DNA from: Cricetomys ansorgei
Taxonomy: Eukaryota; Chordata; Mammalia; Rodentia; Nesomyidae
Direction: 5' to 3'
DNA: 64,000 nt
Assembly (NCBI GenBank): GCA_026225945.1
Contig: JAMJFZ010002555.1
Coordinates: 92,009-156,008 of the forward strand
Position 1 is the first letter of the stretch, and each line of letters starts with the position of its first letter. The position numbers and the translations under genes are program-made. The notes under the pieces are model-generated. The model did not search any database. It was not told the origin of the DNA and saw only the letters and a list, made by a program, of their open reading frames with translations. Below are positions 11,210-22,460 of the stretch, piece by piece.

Positions 11210-11520
11210 TTGTTCAAGGTTTCCTTTGAGCCAGAATCTCATGTAACACAGACTGGCTTTGAACTTGCTACATAACTAAGGATGACTTGAACTCCTTCTC
11301 TCTCCTTCTGCCTCCACCTTCCAAGTGCTGTAATTTCAGGCTTGTGTCACCTCTTCTCCAACCCCACACCACTTGCTTTTTCTTTTGATTGGGCCTTGCT
11401 GTGTAACCCAGGCTGGCCTGGAATTTCCTATGTAGAGTAAGACTAAGCTGGCTTAGAACTTGGAATTGTACCTCTGCCTCCCAGATACTGGGGAGATTAT
11501 AACATGCCTAGCCCTTGACT
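11210..11520 (-). repeat. Two tandem diverged B1 SINEs, minus strand
   Basis: 11,215-11,355 has 'gagccagaatctcatgtaac' and 'ccaagtgctgtaatttcagg'. 11,370-11,515 has 'gggccttgctgtgtaaccca' and 'ctcccagatactggggagat'. Both are old B1-type copies in the same orientation. Confidence 0.6.
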
Positions 11521-11744
11521 TTTAACAGTGAGGAATTAAGTACACTTGTCTTTCTAATTTTTGATAGGTTTCACAATTTTTCTAAATAGATCAAGGAGCC
11601 ACTTGTTTACACAAATCATATATAAGATTTGAGATTACATCCACAAATGGTTGAGTATTATGTTTTAATTTTTATTGCCCTTCAGTGATTCATATACCTA
11701 GAAACTATGTTTGAATAAGATTTATTTATGAAATAGCCAATCAA

Positions 11745-11885
11745 AATCAAGTATGATGACACATGCCTGTAATCGCCCTGCTTGAGAGGTAAAGACAGGA
11801 ACATGGGAAGTTTGGGGCCTGCTTAGACTATACGGCAAGTTCTAGGCTAGCTGTGGCTACACAGTAGGACCTGTCTCAAAGAGTG
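11745..11885 (+). repeat. B1 SINE, plus strand, diverged
   Basis: It shows 'atgatgacacatgcctgtaa', 'gaggtaaagacaggaacat', and 'gtggctacacagtaggacct', ending in 'gtctcaaagagtg' and a GGAA-rich tail. Confidence 0.6.
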
Positions 11886-12014
11886 AAAGGAAGGAAGGGA
11901 GGGAAAGGAAGAAAACTAACAAAAACAATCTCTGTCTCACAAGCCACAAGACAAGTATGCTGTAAGCATATAGGACCAAAAACTAAACTGAGAAATGTTT
12001 GTGTGTATGACTGG

Positions 12015-12345
12015 TATTGGAAAAAAAAGTTTGTGTGTGTGTGAGGTTTACACACATGTGTGGTAGTGTGTCTGTGCAGAGGCCAGAGGAGGATTTTGGG
12101 TGTCCTGCTGTGCCACTCTGTCATGTTCCTTTAAGGTAGGGTCTCTCACTGAGTCCAGCACTGCGCTGGTTGCCAGCAAGCTCCAGCAATCTTCTGCCTC
12201 TGCAGTCCCCTCCCCAGCTGCACTGGGTTACAGGCATCTGCAGCTGCCCTGCTTCTGTGTAGGTGCTGAGATCGGAACTCAGGTCTTTATGCTTGTTTGT
12301 ACAGCAAGTGCTCTTAACCACTGGACCAGTTTTCCAGTCCTAAGT
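12015..12345 (-). repeat. B4-type composite SINE, minus strand
   Basis: The segment begins with GT-rich 'gtgtgtgtgtgaggtttaca' and 'cagaggccagaggaggattt', passes through a B1-like middle 'ggtagggtctctcactgagt', and ends in 'agtgctcttaaccactggac'. Three overlapping frames cover it and none is a gene. Confidence 0.6.
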
Positions 12346-12435
12346 TTCTATTTTTTAAAATCAGGATTTATAATTTTTTTAAACTATTGAATTTATAACA
12401 TGCTTTGACTGAGAATTTCTCTTTTTCTATTCTAG

Positions 12436-12471
12436 TTGTTTCCAGATAAAGGTGTAGAGAAGACAGACAAA
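12436..12471 (+). pseudogene. DENND4C-like exon C, 36 bp, intact
   Basis: The acceptor 'ctattctag' and donor 'aaa|gtatga' bracket LFPDKGVEKTDK in frame with exons B and D. This tiny exon is too short to find by open-frame search; it is recognised by its product and splice sites. Confidence 0.75.
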
Positions 12472-12560
12472 GTATGATTTTTATCTTATGCTGAAATGTT
12501 GAGTTTCAGAATTAGATATTGCTTGTATGCACATTAATTGGAGAACATACTTATTTCCAG

Positions 12561-12686
12561 GTTGATTTGGAGTCAGCAGAAGATACCAAATTGATAGAGC
12601 TAGATGATTCACAGAAAAGTGAGCACACTGTACTTATAATGCCACCTGCCTCCCGATGATGGAAATAACTCGTCACCTCAATACAG
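12561..12686 (+). pseudogene. DENND4C-like exon D, frameshifted
   Basis: The acceptor 'ttatttccag' and donor 'acag|gtagca' bracket [19 protein letters not shown] and [11 protein letters not shown] short deletion in the proline-rich codons then shifts the frame into TGA at 12,657-12,659; the expected PDDG-like continuation is visible in another frame. Confidence 0.8.
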
Positions 12687-12689
12687 GTA

Positions 12690-14567
12690 GCATGACTTTT
12701 TTAAGAGCGACTTGGGCACAGTGCCCAGTTTATCCTAGTTTTTTCCGTTATGAAGAGTTGCACATCTTAGTACTTTATGTAGGTAATTCTCAGTGTGAGT
12801 CAGTGAGCTGAGACGAACATCCTGTGGGTTTGCCATGGTATTACAGTGTGAGGACAAGGCCTTGTTGGAAGGGAAGGCAGACAGTAATATGATTTACTAA
12901 GGGTTTCACCATATTTTAATCTTTAGAAATTTTATTTCTGAAGAAAACGTTTGGGGTTTGGATTTTTTGGTTTTTGTTGTTCGAGATTTCCTGCTAACTT
13001 TAGGAGTTTAAATCCTGTGAAGTTCTGGAGTTAGTGAGATGGAGAAAATGTGAAAGCAGAGGACCAGGGGTTTGTCCTGTGTCTAAAGAGAGCCTAACAA
13101 ATAGGATTTGGACATGAATCTGTCCAGAGATAGCAATGCATTTGTTTTCATTATTATAATCATTGTGGTCATAGTTTAATAAACTTAAAAAAAAAGAAAC
13201 AAGAACTCTAACAGAACTTTAATACTAACCCTAAATCTATTAATAACGTTAGGTATGTGTGTATATTGTATATATGAGTTCATCTTACATATTTTTTGTA
13301 ACTTGTGTTTGCCTTTAATTGTCTGAACATTTTTGCATGCTTGAAATTTTCATACTCTGTGATTTTAATGACCACATTGTATGTAATTATTGTAACTTAC
13401 CTGTTTCCTGTGAATTGGTTCATAGTTCTTTGTATCTTTGCAGACATATATGTTTTTGTTTTTCTGAGATAGGGTTTCTCTGTTGTGCCTCTGGCTGTAG
13501 ACCAGGCTGACCTTGAACTCACAGAGATCCACCTGCCTCTGCCTCTGAAGTGCTGGGATTAAAAGTGTGAGCCACCGTCTGGCCATATATATATATATTT
13601 TTTTTAAAGGCTATATTTCTACAGTAATTTTCTAAGAAAAAGTCAAGAACCTTTGTGAAAAGACTATAATCTCAGCAGGGCTAAATGGGACTGAAGCTAT
13701 ACCTGCACTTAAGTGTCTTAAGCATTTGATTAATTTGATAATTAATGAATAAGATTGATTTCATGCTGTGGGATTCATTTTACTTTGACTTAAATAAGTG
13801 TGATTGAGGCTTTTGGTATTGACCCGTTAACTTACAATCAAGTAGGGAAAGGCAGTCTTTCTGAGAAGAAAATTTCCCAAAGACAGTCAGTAGACAGTTT
13901 CCAAGGAGAGTCAGTCTTATGAAAAACACTCGGTTTTTCTAGCATTCAAAGAAATGCACACCAGACTGTTAACAGGAGCGGCAGGACTGCACTGTGCTGT
14001 GGAGCATGTCTTAGGAAGTTCAGTTTTCCTGAGAAACACTGTAGCTTCCATTCATTCTAAGAAATTGAAAGCATTTACAAGGAGATGCATACAAAGACAG
14101 CCAATTGACAATATTCTGAAGTAACTAAAAAGTACTCAGCAGTATAAAGAAGTGGTTAAACCATGATGAATCTTTAAAATAAAAGACTATTTTTTTAATA
14201 CTGGTATAAACTAAACTTAAAAGAAAAACTTGATTATAAATTATACTGATTTTTAAATACAATCATCCTTGAACGTATGGATTTTATTGAAAGAGTTATG
14301 AACTCTTTTTAAGTAAGATGTCAGGGATTTTTTTTAAGAAACTGGTTGAAAATAACAAATAGGTAGGCATTTCTAGAGCTTCTAGAGTTTCTAGATAGAA
14401 CATCCTGTAGCTTCTAGCTGTGTTTTCTCATACTTTGAAACAAATTGTAAAGAGTTTTAAAGAATATTATTGGATAATAGTTGAGGTTTAGAATTTACCT
14501 AAATACTGAGTGATTAAAGAATTTTATGGATTTTAAATGGGCAGTTCTATCTTTTGCTTTTATTTAG
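12690..14567. other. Pseudogene intron D-E
   Basis: It contains a reversed B1 at 13,460-13,587 followed by a short (AT)n. The rest, 12,690-13,455 and 13,590-14,565, is AT-rich with no recognised element. Confidence 0.5.
13460..13587 (-). repeat. B1 SINE, minus strand
   Basis: It shows 'gagatagggtttctctgttg', 'gaccaggctgaccttgaact', and 'gtgctgggattaaaagtgtg'. A short (AT)n follows. Confidence 0.85.
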
Positions 14568-14698
14568 TTACACACGCTTTCTGAGACTGGATCTTCAGCT
14601 CTTTGATAGCCCACAGGAGCTGAAACTGTGCTTCAGCAGACATCCTCCGGAGCAGCATCACAAACAGCCCTGCTCTCGTGGCTAAAAGGACCAAACAG
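14568..14698 (+). pseudogene. DENND4C-like exon E, frameshifted
   Basis: The acceptor 'tttatttag' and donor 'aaacag|gtcaga' bracket RLDLQLFDSPQELKLCFSRH. After 'cctccg' two bases appear to be missing, and the rest (SSITNSPALVAKRTKQ) is in another frame; the opening frame ends in TAA at about 14,682. Confidence 0.8.
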
Positions 14699-15074
14699 GT
14701 CAGATACGCTTTATCATTGAAAATGTAAAATGTGCATGTGGCATGCAGCTTGTATCATGGAAGCCTCGGCAGCCATTTGAAGGCCCTGTATGGTTGCATG
14801 ACTTTAACCGCATTTCGTGTACCCTACTTGATACAGAAACTAAAGTTTAAACATTCATTTACATTTAAGAGAAGTCTTATACCAAACATACCTTGAGAAA
14901 ACTATATTGTTGGACCTGGTGGCACACACTTTTGATCCCAGCACTCAGGAGCAAAGACAGGAGAATTACTAAGAGTTTGAGCTCAGCCTGGTCTATAGAG
15001 TGAGTTCCAGGCAAGGCAGCACTACATAGTGAGACCCTGTCTGAAAACTTAAAAGAAATAAAATAAAAAGTATA

Positions 15075-15212
15075 TAACTTAGCCAAATGGTGGTGGTATA
15101 TGCACTCTGGAGGTAGAAGCAGAGGCAGAGGCAGAGGCAGAGGCAGAGGCAGAGGCAGAGGCAGAGGCAGAGGCAGAGGCAGGCGGATCTCTGAGTTTGA
15201 GACCAGCATATA
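15075..15212 (+). repeat. B1 SINE carrying an internal (GCAGAG)n expansion
   Basis: The B1 head 'ccaaatggtggtggtatatg' and the later 'ggcggatctctgagtttgag' flank about eleven copies of the hexamer GCAGAG at about 15,116-15,182, where a normal B1 has one or two. The A-rich end is missing. The reversed tract gives a low-complexity Leu-Pro frame without meaning. Confidence 0.85.
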
Positions 15213-15474
15213 TATAACTTTATTGTGATAGAACTCATTTACCACACAGTTTATCCACTTAAAGTATGTATAATTCTGTAGCATCTCTCCCACTCCAGGA
15301 CTTGTAATGTATTTTCAGGGTTGTGCAACCACCACCTCTGTTAGTTTAAGAGATACAAATAACTCCAGAAGAAAAGCTCGCATCTTTTAGCCATAACCCC
15401 CACACCCTTTTACCCACTACCCTCTGCAACAACTAATCAATTTTCTGTCTCTACAGATGTGATATGTCTGTATA

Positions 15475-15592
15475 TCGGATATTTATATTATGATTCATAA
15501 CAGTAGCAAACATAATTCTATGGATGGGGGTCACCACAACACGAGTCAACAGTTAAAGGGTCACACGATCAGAACAGCTGAGAAGCACTGAC
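15475..15592. mobile_element. URR1-type hAT element fragment
   Basis: It shares 'ttatgattcataacagtagc', 'tgggggtcaccacaacacga' and 'agctgagaagcactgac' with the URR1 family, whose better copy is at 56,879-57,099. Only the 3' half is kept. Confidence 0.6.
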
Positions 15593-16544
15593 ATTGTATA
15601 ACCTTTCCAAGGTCTGTTCATCCTCCAGTACGCATAATGCTTCATTTTGACTGATGATCCTCCATTGCATGCCCATAGCGGTTGACGTTGCTGTTTTGTG
15701 TGTGGTTGCCAAGTGGATTTTATGTTTCATATCTAGGAAGAGTTGCTGTATTTATTGTGTAGTAATTCTCTATTTAATCTTTTGAGGAAATATTAAGCTT
15801 TTTTCCAGAATGACTGTGCCATTTTACATTTCCAATAACATTGTTCAAGGATTCTGATTTTACAATAGCCTTCTCAGTTCTTGTGATTTGCTTTTTAAAA
15901 ATTACTTTTTAAAATTTTTTTAAAAATTTTAAAATTCACCACCTGGTGAATATGAAGTGATACCTCATATTTGTGACACTGTAGCTTTGGTTTGTGTTTC
16001 CTTTGTGTCTTACATACAGTGTAGCCAGTACTACATCAGAGAGTTAACACAGGACAGCCTAGACATTTTACCTTACTGGAGATCTGAATTAGGGATAAAA
16101 GAATGAGCTATGCTGAGCTGCATTAGCATCGCTTCTTTTATACACTGTTCTTCAGCATGAACTGAAATGCTGGCAATTCTTCTGCCTTGGCCTTCTGAGT
16201 ACTAGGGTTACGTTTTTAAACCACAATGTCTAGCTTTGGACCAGTTATTTTTTAAAGACCTACTCAGTAGGAGAATCAATATAGATAATAAATTCAGGAG
16301 GGAGAATTAGGTGCAAATCTTGGCAGGGATAACCTAGGGCATCTTTATTGTTGGTAGAGAGAAGAATGAGAAAAATATTGCTTCTAAAGACTAGAGGAGG
16401 ACTGGTGAAAGGAAGGCTCTGCTGTGCAAGGCTGGTGACCTGAGATCACCCCCAGAGCCCATCTAAAGGTGGAAGGAACGAATGGTTCCATAGGCCGTTC
16501 TCTGACCCCTGCACGTGAGCCATGGGCCATGCATGCACCCATTT

Positions 16545-16608
16545 TACACACACACACTCTCTCTAGCTCTCTCTCTCTGTGTCTCTCTCTCTTTCTCTCT
16601 CTCTCGCA
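16545..16608. repeat. (AC)n/(CT)n microsatellite
   Basis: A short AC tract runs into about 50 bp of CT repeats. Confidence 0.9.
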
Positions 16609-17280
16609 TGTGTGCTAAAAAATAATTAAGAGAGCCAGGCACCAAGGTGCATGCCTATAATCCCAGCATTTGGGAGGTAGAGGCAGGAAGATCAGACATT
16701 AAAGATGGATAGTGTTTGCTCTTAAGGAATGTCTAGTCCTTTAGAATCCAACAGTTGCCAACAGATAGTTGCAGAATAGTGTAAAATATCACTGTACACC
16801 AAGGTTTCTTAAACTATTTTCACTTATGACTGCTTTTCACATAAGAAATTGTTACATGATCCTAAGTATCATAAAAAAATATTCTAAAGTAATTCTTGTG
16901 TGTGTGTGTGTTATATTTATGTGTGTAGTATGTAATTACTTGACATCAACAATCAGAACAAATTTGCATACTAATGAGATGATCTTGTTTTTACATGAAG
17001 AATTAAACCTTGACTGAACCTTTGATATTGCAGGATATATAGCATATTCAATGTTTTTCAGAGTTGATCGGTACTTTATACTTTTATACTTTAGTGCTGA
17101 CAGTGCCACTTTGCATAAACGTACAGTACAAAATAACAAAAGTATGTTTAGGACCAGCCTAGAAGTTATTGGAAATTCTGTCCTAATCGTTGAATGACTT
17201 TTTAAAAATAAAACTCAAGTGAGCAGCCCATACAAGACAGCATTCTAATGTAATACAGTCCAAAACCAAAGCACCATGTA

Positions 17281-17500
17281 ATTCAGTCAGTCAGTGCTCA
17301 GTGCACAAGCATGAGGACCTGAGTTCTGGCCTCAGAGTCCACATGCAAGAACCAGATGAGGTAGTGCTCACTGTCATCACAGAGACAAGAGGGTCCCCAG
17401 GGCTTGTGGGTATCCAGTCTTGTCTAATCAGAGAGGCCCACGTCAGTGGGAGAGCCTACCAAAGAAACAAAACAAACGAAAAAGCAGGGTGACTAATACA
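17281..17500 (+). repeat. B4/B3-like SINE, plus strand, diverged
   Basis: It shows 'gcatgaggacctgagttctg', 'gagtccacatgcaagaacca' and 'tgggagagcctaccaaagaa'. A second fragment of the same sort continues at 17,490-17,575 ('gaggactgacacctgagggt'). Confidence 0.5.
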
Positions 17501-18111
17501 TGAGGACTGACACCTGAGGGTTAGTGGCCTCAGCCTCATTCCACATGCAGGCATACAAACACGAGCTGATGTACCAAACCCTTCCTTGATATTACATACT
17601 GAGGGGTAGTGATAGGGAAATAGTTCTCTCTACAATTAGGCCATTATGAAGAGCAAGGAACTACACGTGTTGTGAAAACACTGGATTCCGGACATTCGAT
17701 TGTACTGAATACAAGTGTGGGCATTTCAGGCAGTGTCTGTCGGCGTTTGTGATGTGGCGATACGTGTTCAATGCAGACGTGATGGAGCAGAGTGAGCACT
17801 CAGAAACACCTTGGAATCTTTACATGTCTGACTTTGAGTTACCTTTGGCCACTGTGTACTCAGACTTTTTACCATTGCTGTAGTCTTCGTGGCTCTCACA
17901 TTCACTTACACAACTCCATTTGGGGTTATGCTCCACAGTTTAAGAAGCTGGGCTAGAAATTAAAGTTCATGGAACCATGTGGCACACAGGTAAGACTATA
18001 AAATGCTTAATTTTTAAAGTCTAAGTTTACAAAGCTTACCTTTTCTTTTTCTCTTCTTCATTCACATGGAATTTAATGACTACAATGATATTTTATTTAT
18101 TCTCTTTATAG

Positions 18112-18318
18112 GAGGTAAAAACAGCTCATAAGTTGGCAAAGAGATGTTATACTAATCCACCACAATGGGCCAAGTGTCTGTTCAGTCATTGTTACAGTGT
18201 GTGGTTTATCTGTCTCACAGCCTATGTTAGAGTTTCTCACCGTAAGGTCAGAATGCTCCAGCAGGCATATGATGTACTTATTAAGATGAGGAAGACAGAC
18301 GTGGATCCACTAGATGAG
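18112..18318 (+). pseudogene. DENND4C-like exon F, open but with a GC donor
   Basis: The acceptor is 'ctctttatag' and the reading frame stays open for 69 codons, from [20 protein letters not shown] through [18 protein letters not shown]. The expected donor GTAAGT reads GCAAGT (18,319-18,324). GC-AG introns are a known minor functional class, so this change alone does not prove loss. Two residue changes in the well-kept AYVRVSH block (RK and M for the usual residues) fit mild decay. Confidence 0.85.
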
Positions 18319-18469
18319 GCAAGTACAAGGCACTGAGATACTGTTATCTTTTTTTTTCCACAGTGCAGTGGATGAATCAGGCCCTTGCTTGTGCTTGGCA
18401 GGTGAGTTATATCTCTAGCCCATGCTGATGCATGTTGTTTTGTAATTTTAAGCGTTTGGGTCTTACGAG

Positions 18470-18750
18470 TCACGGTGACTCGTGATTATAATCCTAGCAC
18501 TTTTGGAGACCGAGGCAGGAGATTGCCTTAAATTTCAGGCTAGCATACCCTGGGCTACAGAGCAACACCCTGTCTTTAAAAAAAAAAAGCCGGTGATGGT
18601 GGTGAACGACTTTAATCCCAGCACTTGGGAGACAGAGGCAGGAGAATCGCTGTGAGTTCGATCTAGGCCAGCCTGGTCTACAGAGTCAGTTCCAGGACAG
18701 CCAGAGTTACAACAGAGAAACCCTTTCTTGAAAAAAAACCTAAATAAATA
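18470..18750 (+). repeat. Two B1 SINEs, plus strand, head to tail
   Basis: 18,472-18,585 is an older B1 ('acgagtcacggtgactcgtg', A-tail at 18,578). 18,590-18,745 is a younger full-length B1 with 'gttacaacagagaaaccc', the variant also seen at 6,220 and 26,120. Confidence 0.8.
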
Positions 18751-18902
18751 AATAACAACAACAAAAAGAAGGTAGGAAAGTTAGTTTAGTTCTTCGTACT
18801 TTTAAAGCTCGTTCAATCATTTTCATGAAGCAGTTATAGTAAAACTATCATTCTTTTTCATGGTGCAAGTGTTTGTTCAAAATATTTATTAAAGGTTACT
18901 GT

Positions 18903-19110
18903 TGCTGGGTGATGGTGGTGCCAAAGCTACATAGTGAAACTCTGCTTAAGAAAAAAATTAATTATAAAAGTCCAAAACAACAACAAAATTACTGCCTTGC
19001 CTGGGAGTGGTGGTGCACGTATCTCAGTACCTGTGAGGCTGAGGCGGGAAGATCACATTTTTAAGACCAGCCTGCGTTACTTTGTAATATGCTGTCTCAG
19101 AAACAACTCA
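18903..19110 (+). repeat. Two B1 fragments, plus strand
   Basis: 18,905-18,960 has 'gctgggtgatggtggtgcca' and 'catagtgaaactctgc'. 18,998-19,105 has 'cctgggagtggtggtgcacg' and 'gaccagcctgcgttactttg'. Confidence 0.6.
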
Positions 19111-19724
19111 CTTTGGAGTGAAGCGCGGATATCCTTACTTAGGTCACATTATTTGTTTATACAGAATTGAACAGTGATTTCACTTGTTCTTAATATAACT
19201 TTGTTAAGGAACAGAAGTAAAAGACTTGTAAGTGGTTCTTGGTGTGTTGTTCTAAGTAGGTAAATCATATAAACTCTTTCAGAAGGTAACTTCTCATTTT
19301 TCAACACTGGCACTGTTGATACACAAAAGTGTGTGTGTGTATCTGTCTGTCTGTCTTGCACTTAGTAGGATATTTAGCAGCATTGCTGGCCCCCATCCAC
19401 TAGAGGCCAGTAATATCTTCTTTCCCTTCATAGGTTATGATAGTCATTGCCCCTTGAAAGCTACTGCTATAGGTAATGATAGGACTGCTTCATAAGGCTG
19501 ACTTAGGGTTAAGTCAATTGGTAGATAGTTTTCTTGTTTTCAGCCAGCATTCAGTAAATGAAACATCATTGTGCATTCTCTTTCAAGCCTCAGATCCACC
19601 TTAAGAGGTGTTTTTTTCATCCAGCTGGGACTTGGGGAAACTGAGGCACTTAGCTTTTCTCTCCACTTCTCTCCACTTTGGAATTTTTTTCATCATCATG
19701 GTCATCATTATTATTGTTATCATT

Positions 19725-19855
19725 ATTAAAGATAGTGTTTCTGGTTGGCCTGGATCTCATTATGCAGACCAAGCTAGTCTTGAACTAAGAGACCTGCCTG
19801 CCACTGTCCCTGCCTCCAGCGTCTGGGATTAAAGGTGTGAGACACTACGCCTTTG
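19725..19855 (-). repeat. B1 SINE, minus strand
   Basis: It shows 'tggttggcctggatctcatt', 'cagaccaagctagtcttgaa', and 'gtctgggattaaaggtgtga'. An ATT-rich stretch lies just upstream. Confidence 0.75.
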
Positions 19856-19950
19856 GTGTTATAATAGTTACAAATGACACTCAAACCAGATTAGAGTTTA
19901 AAATTTTTTTTTAAATTGCTATTTAATTTTCTCCCTGCCTTCTTTCCTTT

Positions 19951-19954
<4 letters not shown>

Positions 19955-19993
<39 letters not shown>

Positions 19994-20008
19994 AAGTGCG
20001 CACGCGAG
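19955..20008. repeat. (TG)n microsatellite
   Basis: About 18 TG units are followed by 'cgcaagtgcgcacgcgagtg', an alternating purine-pyrimidine stretch. Confidence 0.95.
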
Positions 20009-20359
20009 TGTGTGCGTACTGAACCTAGGGTCTTACACAAGTTGGCCGAGAGCTCTGTTACTCAAGTTCCTCCCTCTGTCATTCCTACTTAAGTTTACAG
20101 ATCCTATTAAATAGGCATCCTGAAGGGACTGTTCCTTTAGCGCAGAATATAGAGCATGCTGATTGGGGCAAAAGGTATTTTAACCATATTTGATTTTAGA
20201 AATGAATTATTTTTCACATTATGGAGAATAGTAGTCATTTTTTAATAATAGATTTGTTCTCTCAAACAGATGAGACATGTGCATGACAGAGGGAATACTG
20301 CTGATTATTATCTACTAGGCTGAGTAGGGTTTGCTGATGTTGCATTCTGCCTGTTTGTT

Positions 20360-20525
20360 TGTTTATTTACTTACTTACTTATTCATTCATTCATTCATTC
20401 ATTCATTTATTTATTTTCTGAGACAAGGGTATTTTGTAATCTGTGCTAGCCTGGAAGTCACCTTTATGGGAGAATGGCCTTGAACTCCGGATGCTCCTGC
20501 CTCTGCCTCCCACATAACCACCTGG
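20360..20525 (-). repeat. (TTAC/ATTC/TTAT)n tract and reversed B1 fragment
   Basis: 20,362-20,416 is a tetranucleotide tract. 20,418-20,520 resembles a reversed B1 ('gagacaagggtattttgtaa', 'cttgaactccggatgctcct'). Confidence 0.65.
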
Positions 20526-20606
20526 TTGAGTAGAGTCTTTTACAGTTCTGTGAGTCACAGGCTCCTATGCTATGATGGACTAATGCTTTGTTGTTCCTCT
20601 TGTCAG

Positions 20607-20735
20607 GTGTGCTATGGAGTAGTAATGCAGCTTTGCGGACTTTGGGTTCATCCTGTTTTAGCAGTGAGAGTCTTATTCGAGATGAAAACTGCTAGAATAA
20701 GACCAAATGCTATTACTTATGGCTATTATAACAAG
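20607..20735 (+). pseudogene. DENND4C-like exon G (PPR-like repeat), open
   Basis: The acceptor 'ctcttgtcag' and consensus donor 'aag|gtaagt' bracket 43 open codons, [20 protein letters not shown] to [10 protein letters not shown]. The block has the helix-turn-helix spacing of a PPR repeat, known in DENND4 proteins. One residue after VCY (G for an expected Arg-type position) differs. It would join exon F in phase 0. Confidence 0.85.
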
Positions 20736-20739
20736 GTAA

Positions 20740-21925
20740 GTTGGATTAATGCTAGCAGGCAGTATATTTTTTAAAAAAATATTATTTATTAACCTCAGGA
20801 GGCTATTCTCCCATCTTCATTTACAGAAATTCTATAAATTATGTGTACCATTTTGAAATATGTATATATTTTGAAATGGTTGTGTCAAGCTAATTAACAT
20901 TCTGTTACCTCATTTACTAATTTTTGTGGTGAGAACACTTAAAATCTACTCTTACCAATTTTCAAAATAAATTCATTGTTATTAACTGTAGTCACCTTGT
21001 TGAACAATTAGATTTTCTAGATTTATTCTCCTGTCTGACCATAGAGTAGCATCTCTTTCCGGACCCCCATGCCCCACCCCATGAGTGCCACCCCGTGCCC
21101 TGCCCTGTGTGCATCACTGCTTCTGAGTTCACCTCTAAGATTCTGTATGAAAGGCAAAATCACATGACCCACCTCTTCCCCTACCAGTGTCCTCAGGGTT
21201 CCCCAGGTTATTGTAACAAGGTTTTGTTTTTTTATTTTTACTTTTAACCTTAGCGTTTTGTTGTGTGTGTGTGCGGCATCCGCTTTATCCGTTCCTGGCT
21301 GTTTCCATTTCTGGACTGTTGGGAGTAGTGCCGCAGTGAATTTGAGGGTGCAGCTGTGTATGAAATACCAGTGTCGCTACTGGGATCTGTATTCAGAATT
21401 TTTAGATTTTGAGGAACTTTAATATTGTTTTCCACTATGTGTTTACTAATTTATACTCCCACCAATGGTGTAAAGTTCTCTTTTCTCCTCTCCACATATT
21501 TGCTAATGTGTTATTTTTTTTTAACTTAAATAGCTTTGTTTTATTTTATTTTTTGGTTTTTCTTTTTTTGTGTTTTTGTGTTTTTTTGTTTTGTTTTTTG
21601 TTGTTGTTGTTTTTTTTTTTGAGACAGGGTTTCTCTGTTGTAACTCTGACTGTCCTGGAACTCACTCTGTAGACCAGGCTGGCCTCGAACTCACAGAGAT
21701 CCGCCTGCCTCTGCCTCTCGAGTGCTGGGATTAAAGGCATGAGCCACCACTGCCCGCTGTTTGTTTATTTGCTTTTTTTTTAGTTGTTTTATTTTAATTA
21801 CCTTTTTAATTTTATTTCTGTGGTGATCAGAAGACAACTGTATCCAGGCATGTACAGAGTTCTTTTACCCACCAAGGCATCTCGCTGGCCCTAAATCACT
21901 TTTTTATTGAACTTCTTTTTCACCT
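20740..21925. other. Pseudogene intron G-H
   Basis: It contains an AT-rich left half with a GC-richer patch at 21,055-21,130, a (TG)n at 21,260-21,272, a poly-T-rich stretch at 21,540-21,620 and a B1 (21,620-21,757). Confidence 0.5.
21620..21757 (-). repeat. B1 SINE, minus strand, young-looking
   Basis: The order 'gagacagggtttctctgttg', 'taactctgactgtcctggaa', 'gtagaccaggctggcctcga' and 'gtgctgggattaaaggcatg' is close to consensus, with the 'gttgtaactctg' variant. Confidence 0.9.
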
Positions 21926-21929
21926 TTAG

Positions 21930-22074
21930 GTGGTTTTGGAAAGCCCATGGCCCAGCAGTACTCGCAGTGGTGTTTTCTTATGGACGAAAGTATGGAATGT
22001 GGTACATGGTTTGGCCCAGTTTAGGCAGCCACTTTAAAAGACTGGGCAAAAACCACAGGTCTTCTCAGTACCAG
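21930..22074 (+). pseudogene. DENND4C-like exon H with in-frame stop
   Basis: The acceptor 'cacctttag' and donor 'ccag|gtaaca' bracket [20 protein letters not shown], then [18 protein letters not shown] follows at 22,035-22,037, in frame with exon G, in place of a lysine-type codon. The rest (KTGQKPQVFSVP) stays in the same frame, so this is one nonsense change and not a shift. Confidence 0.85.
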
Positions 22075-22313
22075 GTAACACATGTGAAGGAAAGACATTT
22101 TTAACTGTAGGCTTATAGAAATGAAATTTTAATTATATGTAGTAGAGTGTTTAATTTTGTTTGATATTTTAATTTACAACTAAAGATAGATTTCCTTATG
22201 ATTTTTTTTCACAGAACTCTACACATTGTGTAATTATAAATTAACCTGAGGTCATTGATGTTTAGTCAGAACTGTCAGTACATGGTTGTTGAACACATTG
22301 TCCTTGTCTTCAG

Positions 22314-22460
22314 CTCCTCAGCATGCTGCAGGTAGAAGCAACGGGGACACAGTGAGCCATGGTAGTGTGGACAGTTCTAATGACGCCAAGAGTGGGGAGC
22401 ACATGGTCTTCGCCAGAGACCTAGTCAGTCTTGATTCCACTGACAATCACTCTAGCACAG
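22314..22460 (+). pseudogene. DENND4C-like exon I, open
   Basis: The acceptor 'ttgtcttcag' and donor 'acag|gtacta' bracket [20 protein letters not shown], then [20 protein letters not shown] and SST. It ends in phase 1 and joins exon J correctly. The first few codons are uncertain. Confidence 0.8.

Larger units (their letters stand above)
14700..18111. other. Pseudogene intron E-F, repeat-rich
   Basis: It holds two plus-strand B1 copies (14,905-15,055 and 15,075-15,212), a URR1-like fragment (15,475-15,592), a CT-rich microsatellite (16,545-16,608), a short B1 head (16,633-16,695), a B3/B4-like SINE (17,281-17,500) and AT-rich sequence in between. No further exon was found. Confidence 0.55.

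Noticed and set aside
14877..15293. 138-codon minus-strand frame with Leu-Pro repeats
   Set aside because: It is the reverse reading of the GCAGAG expansion and B1 SINE.
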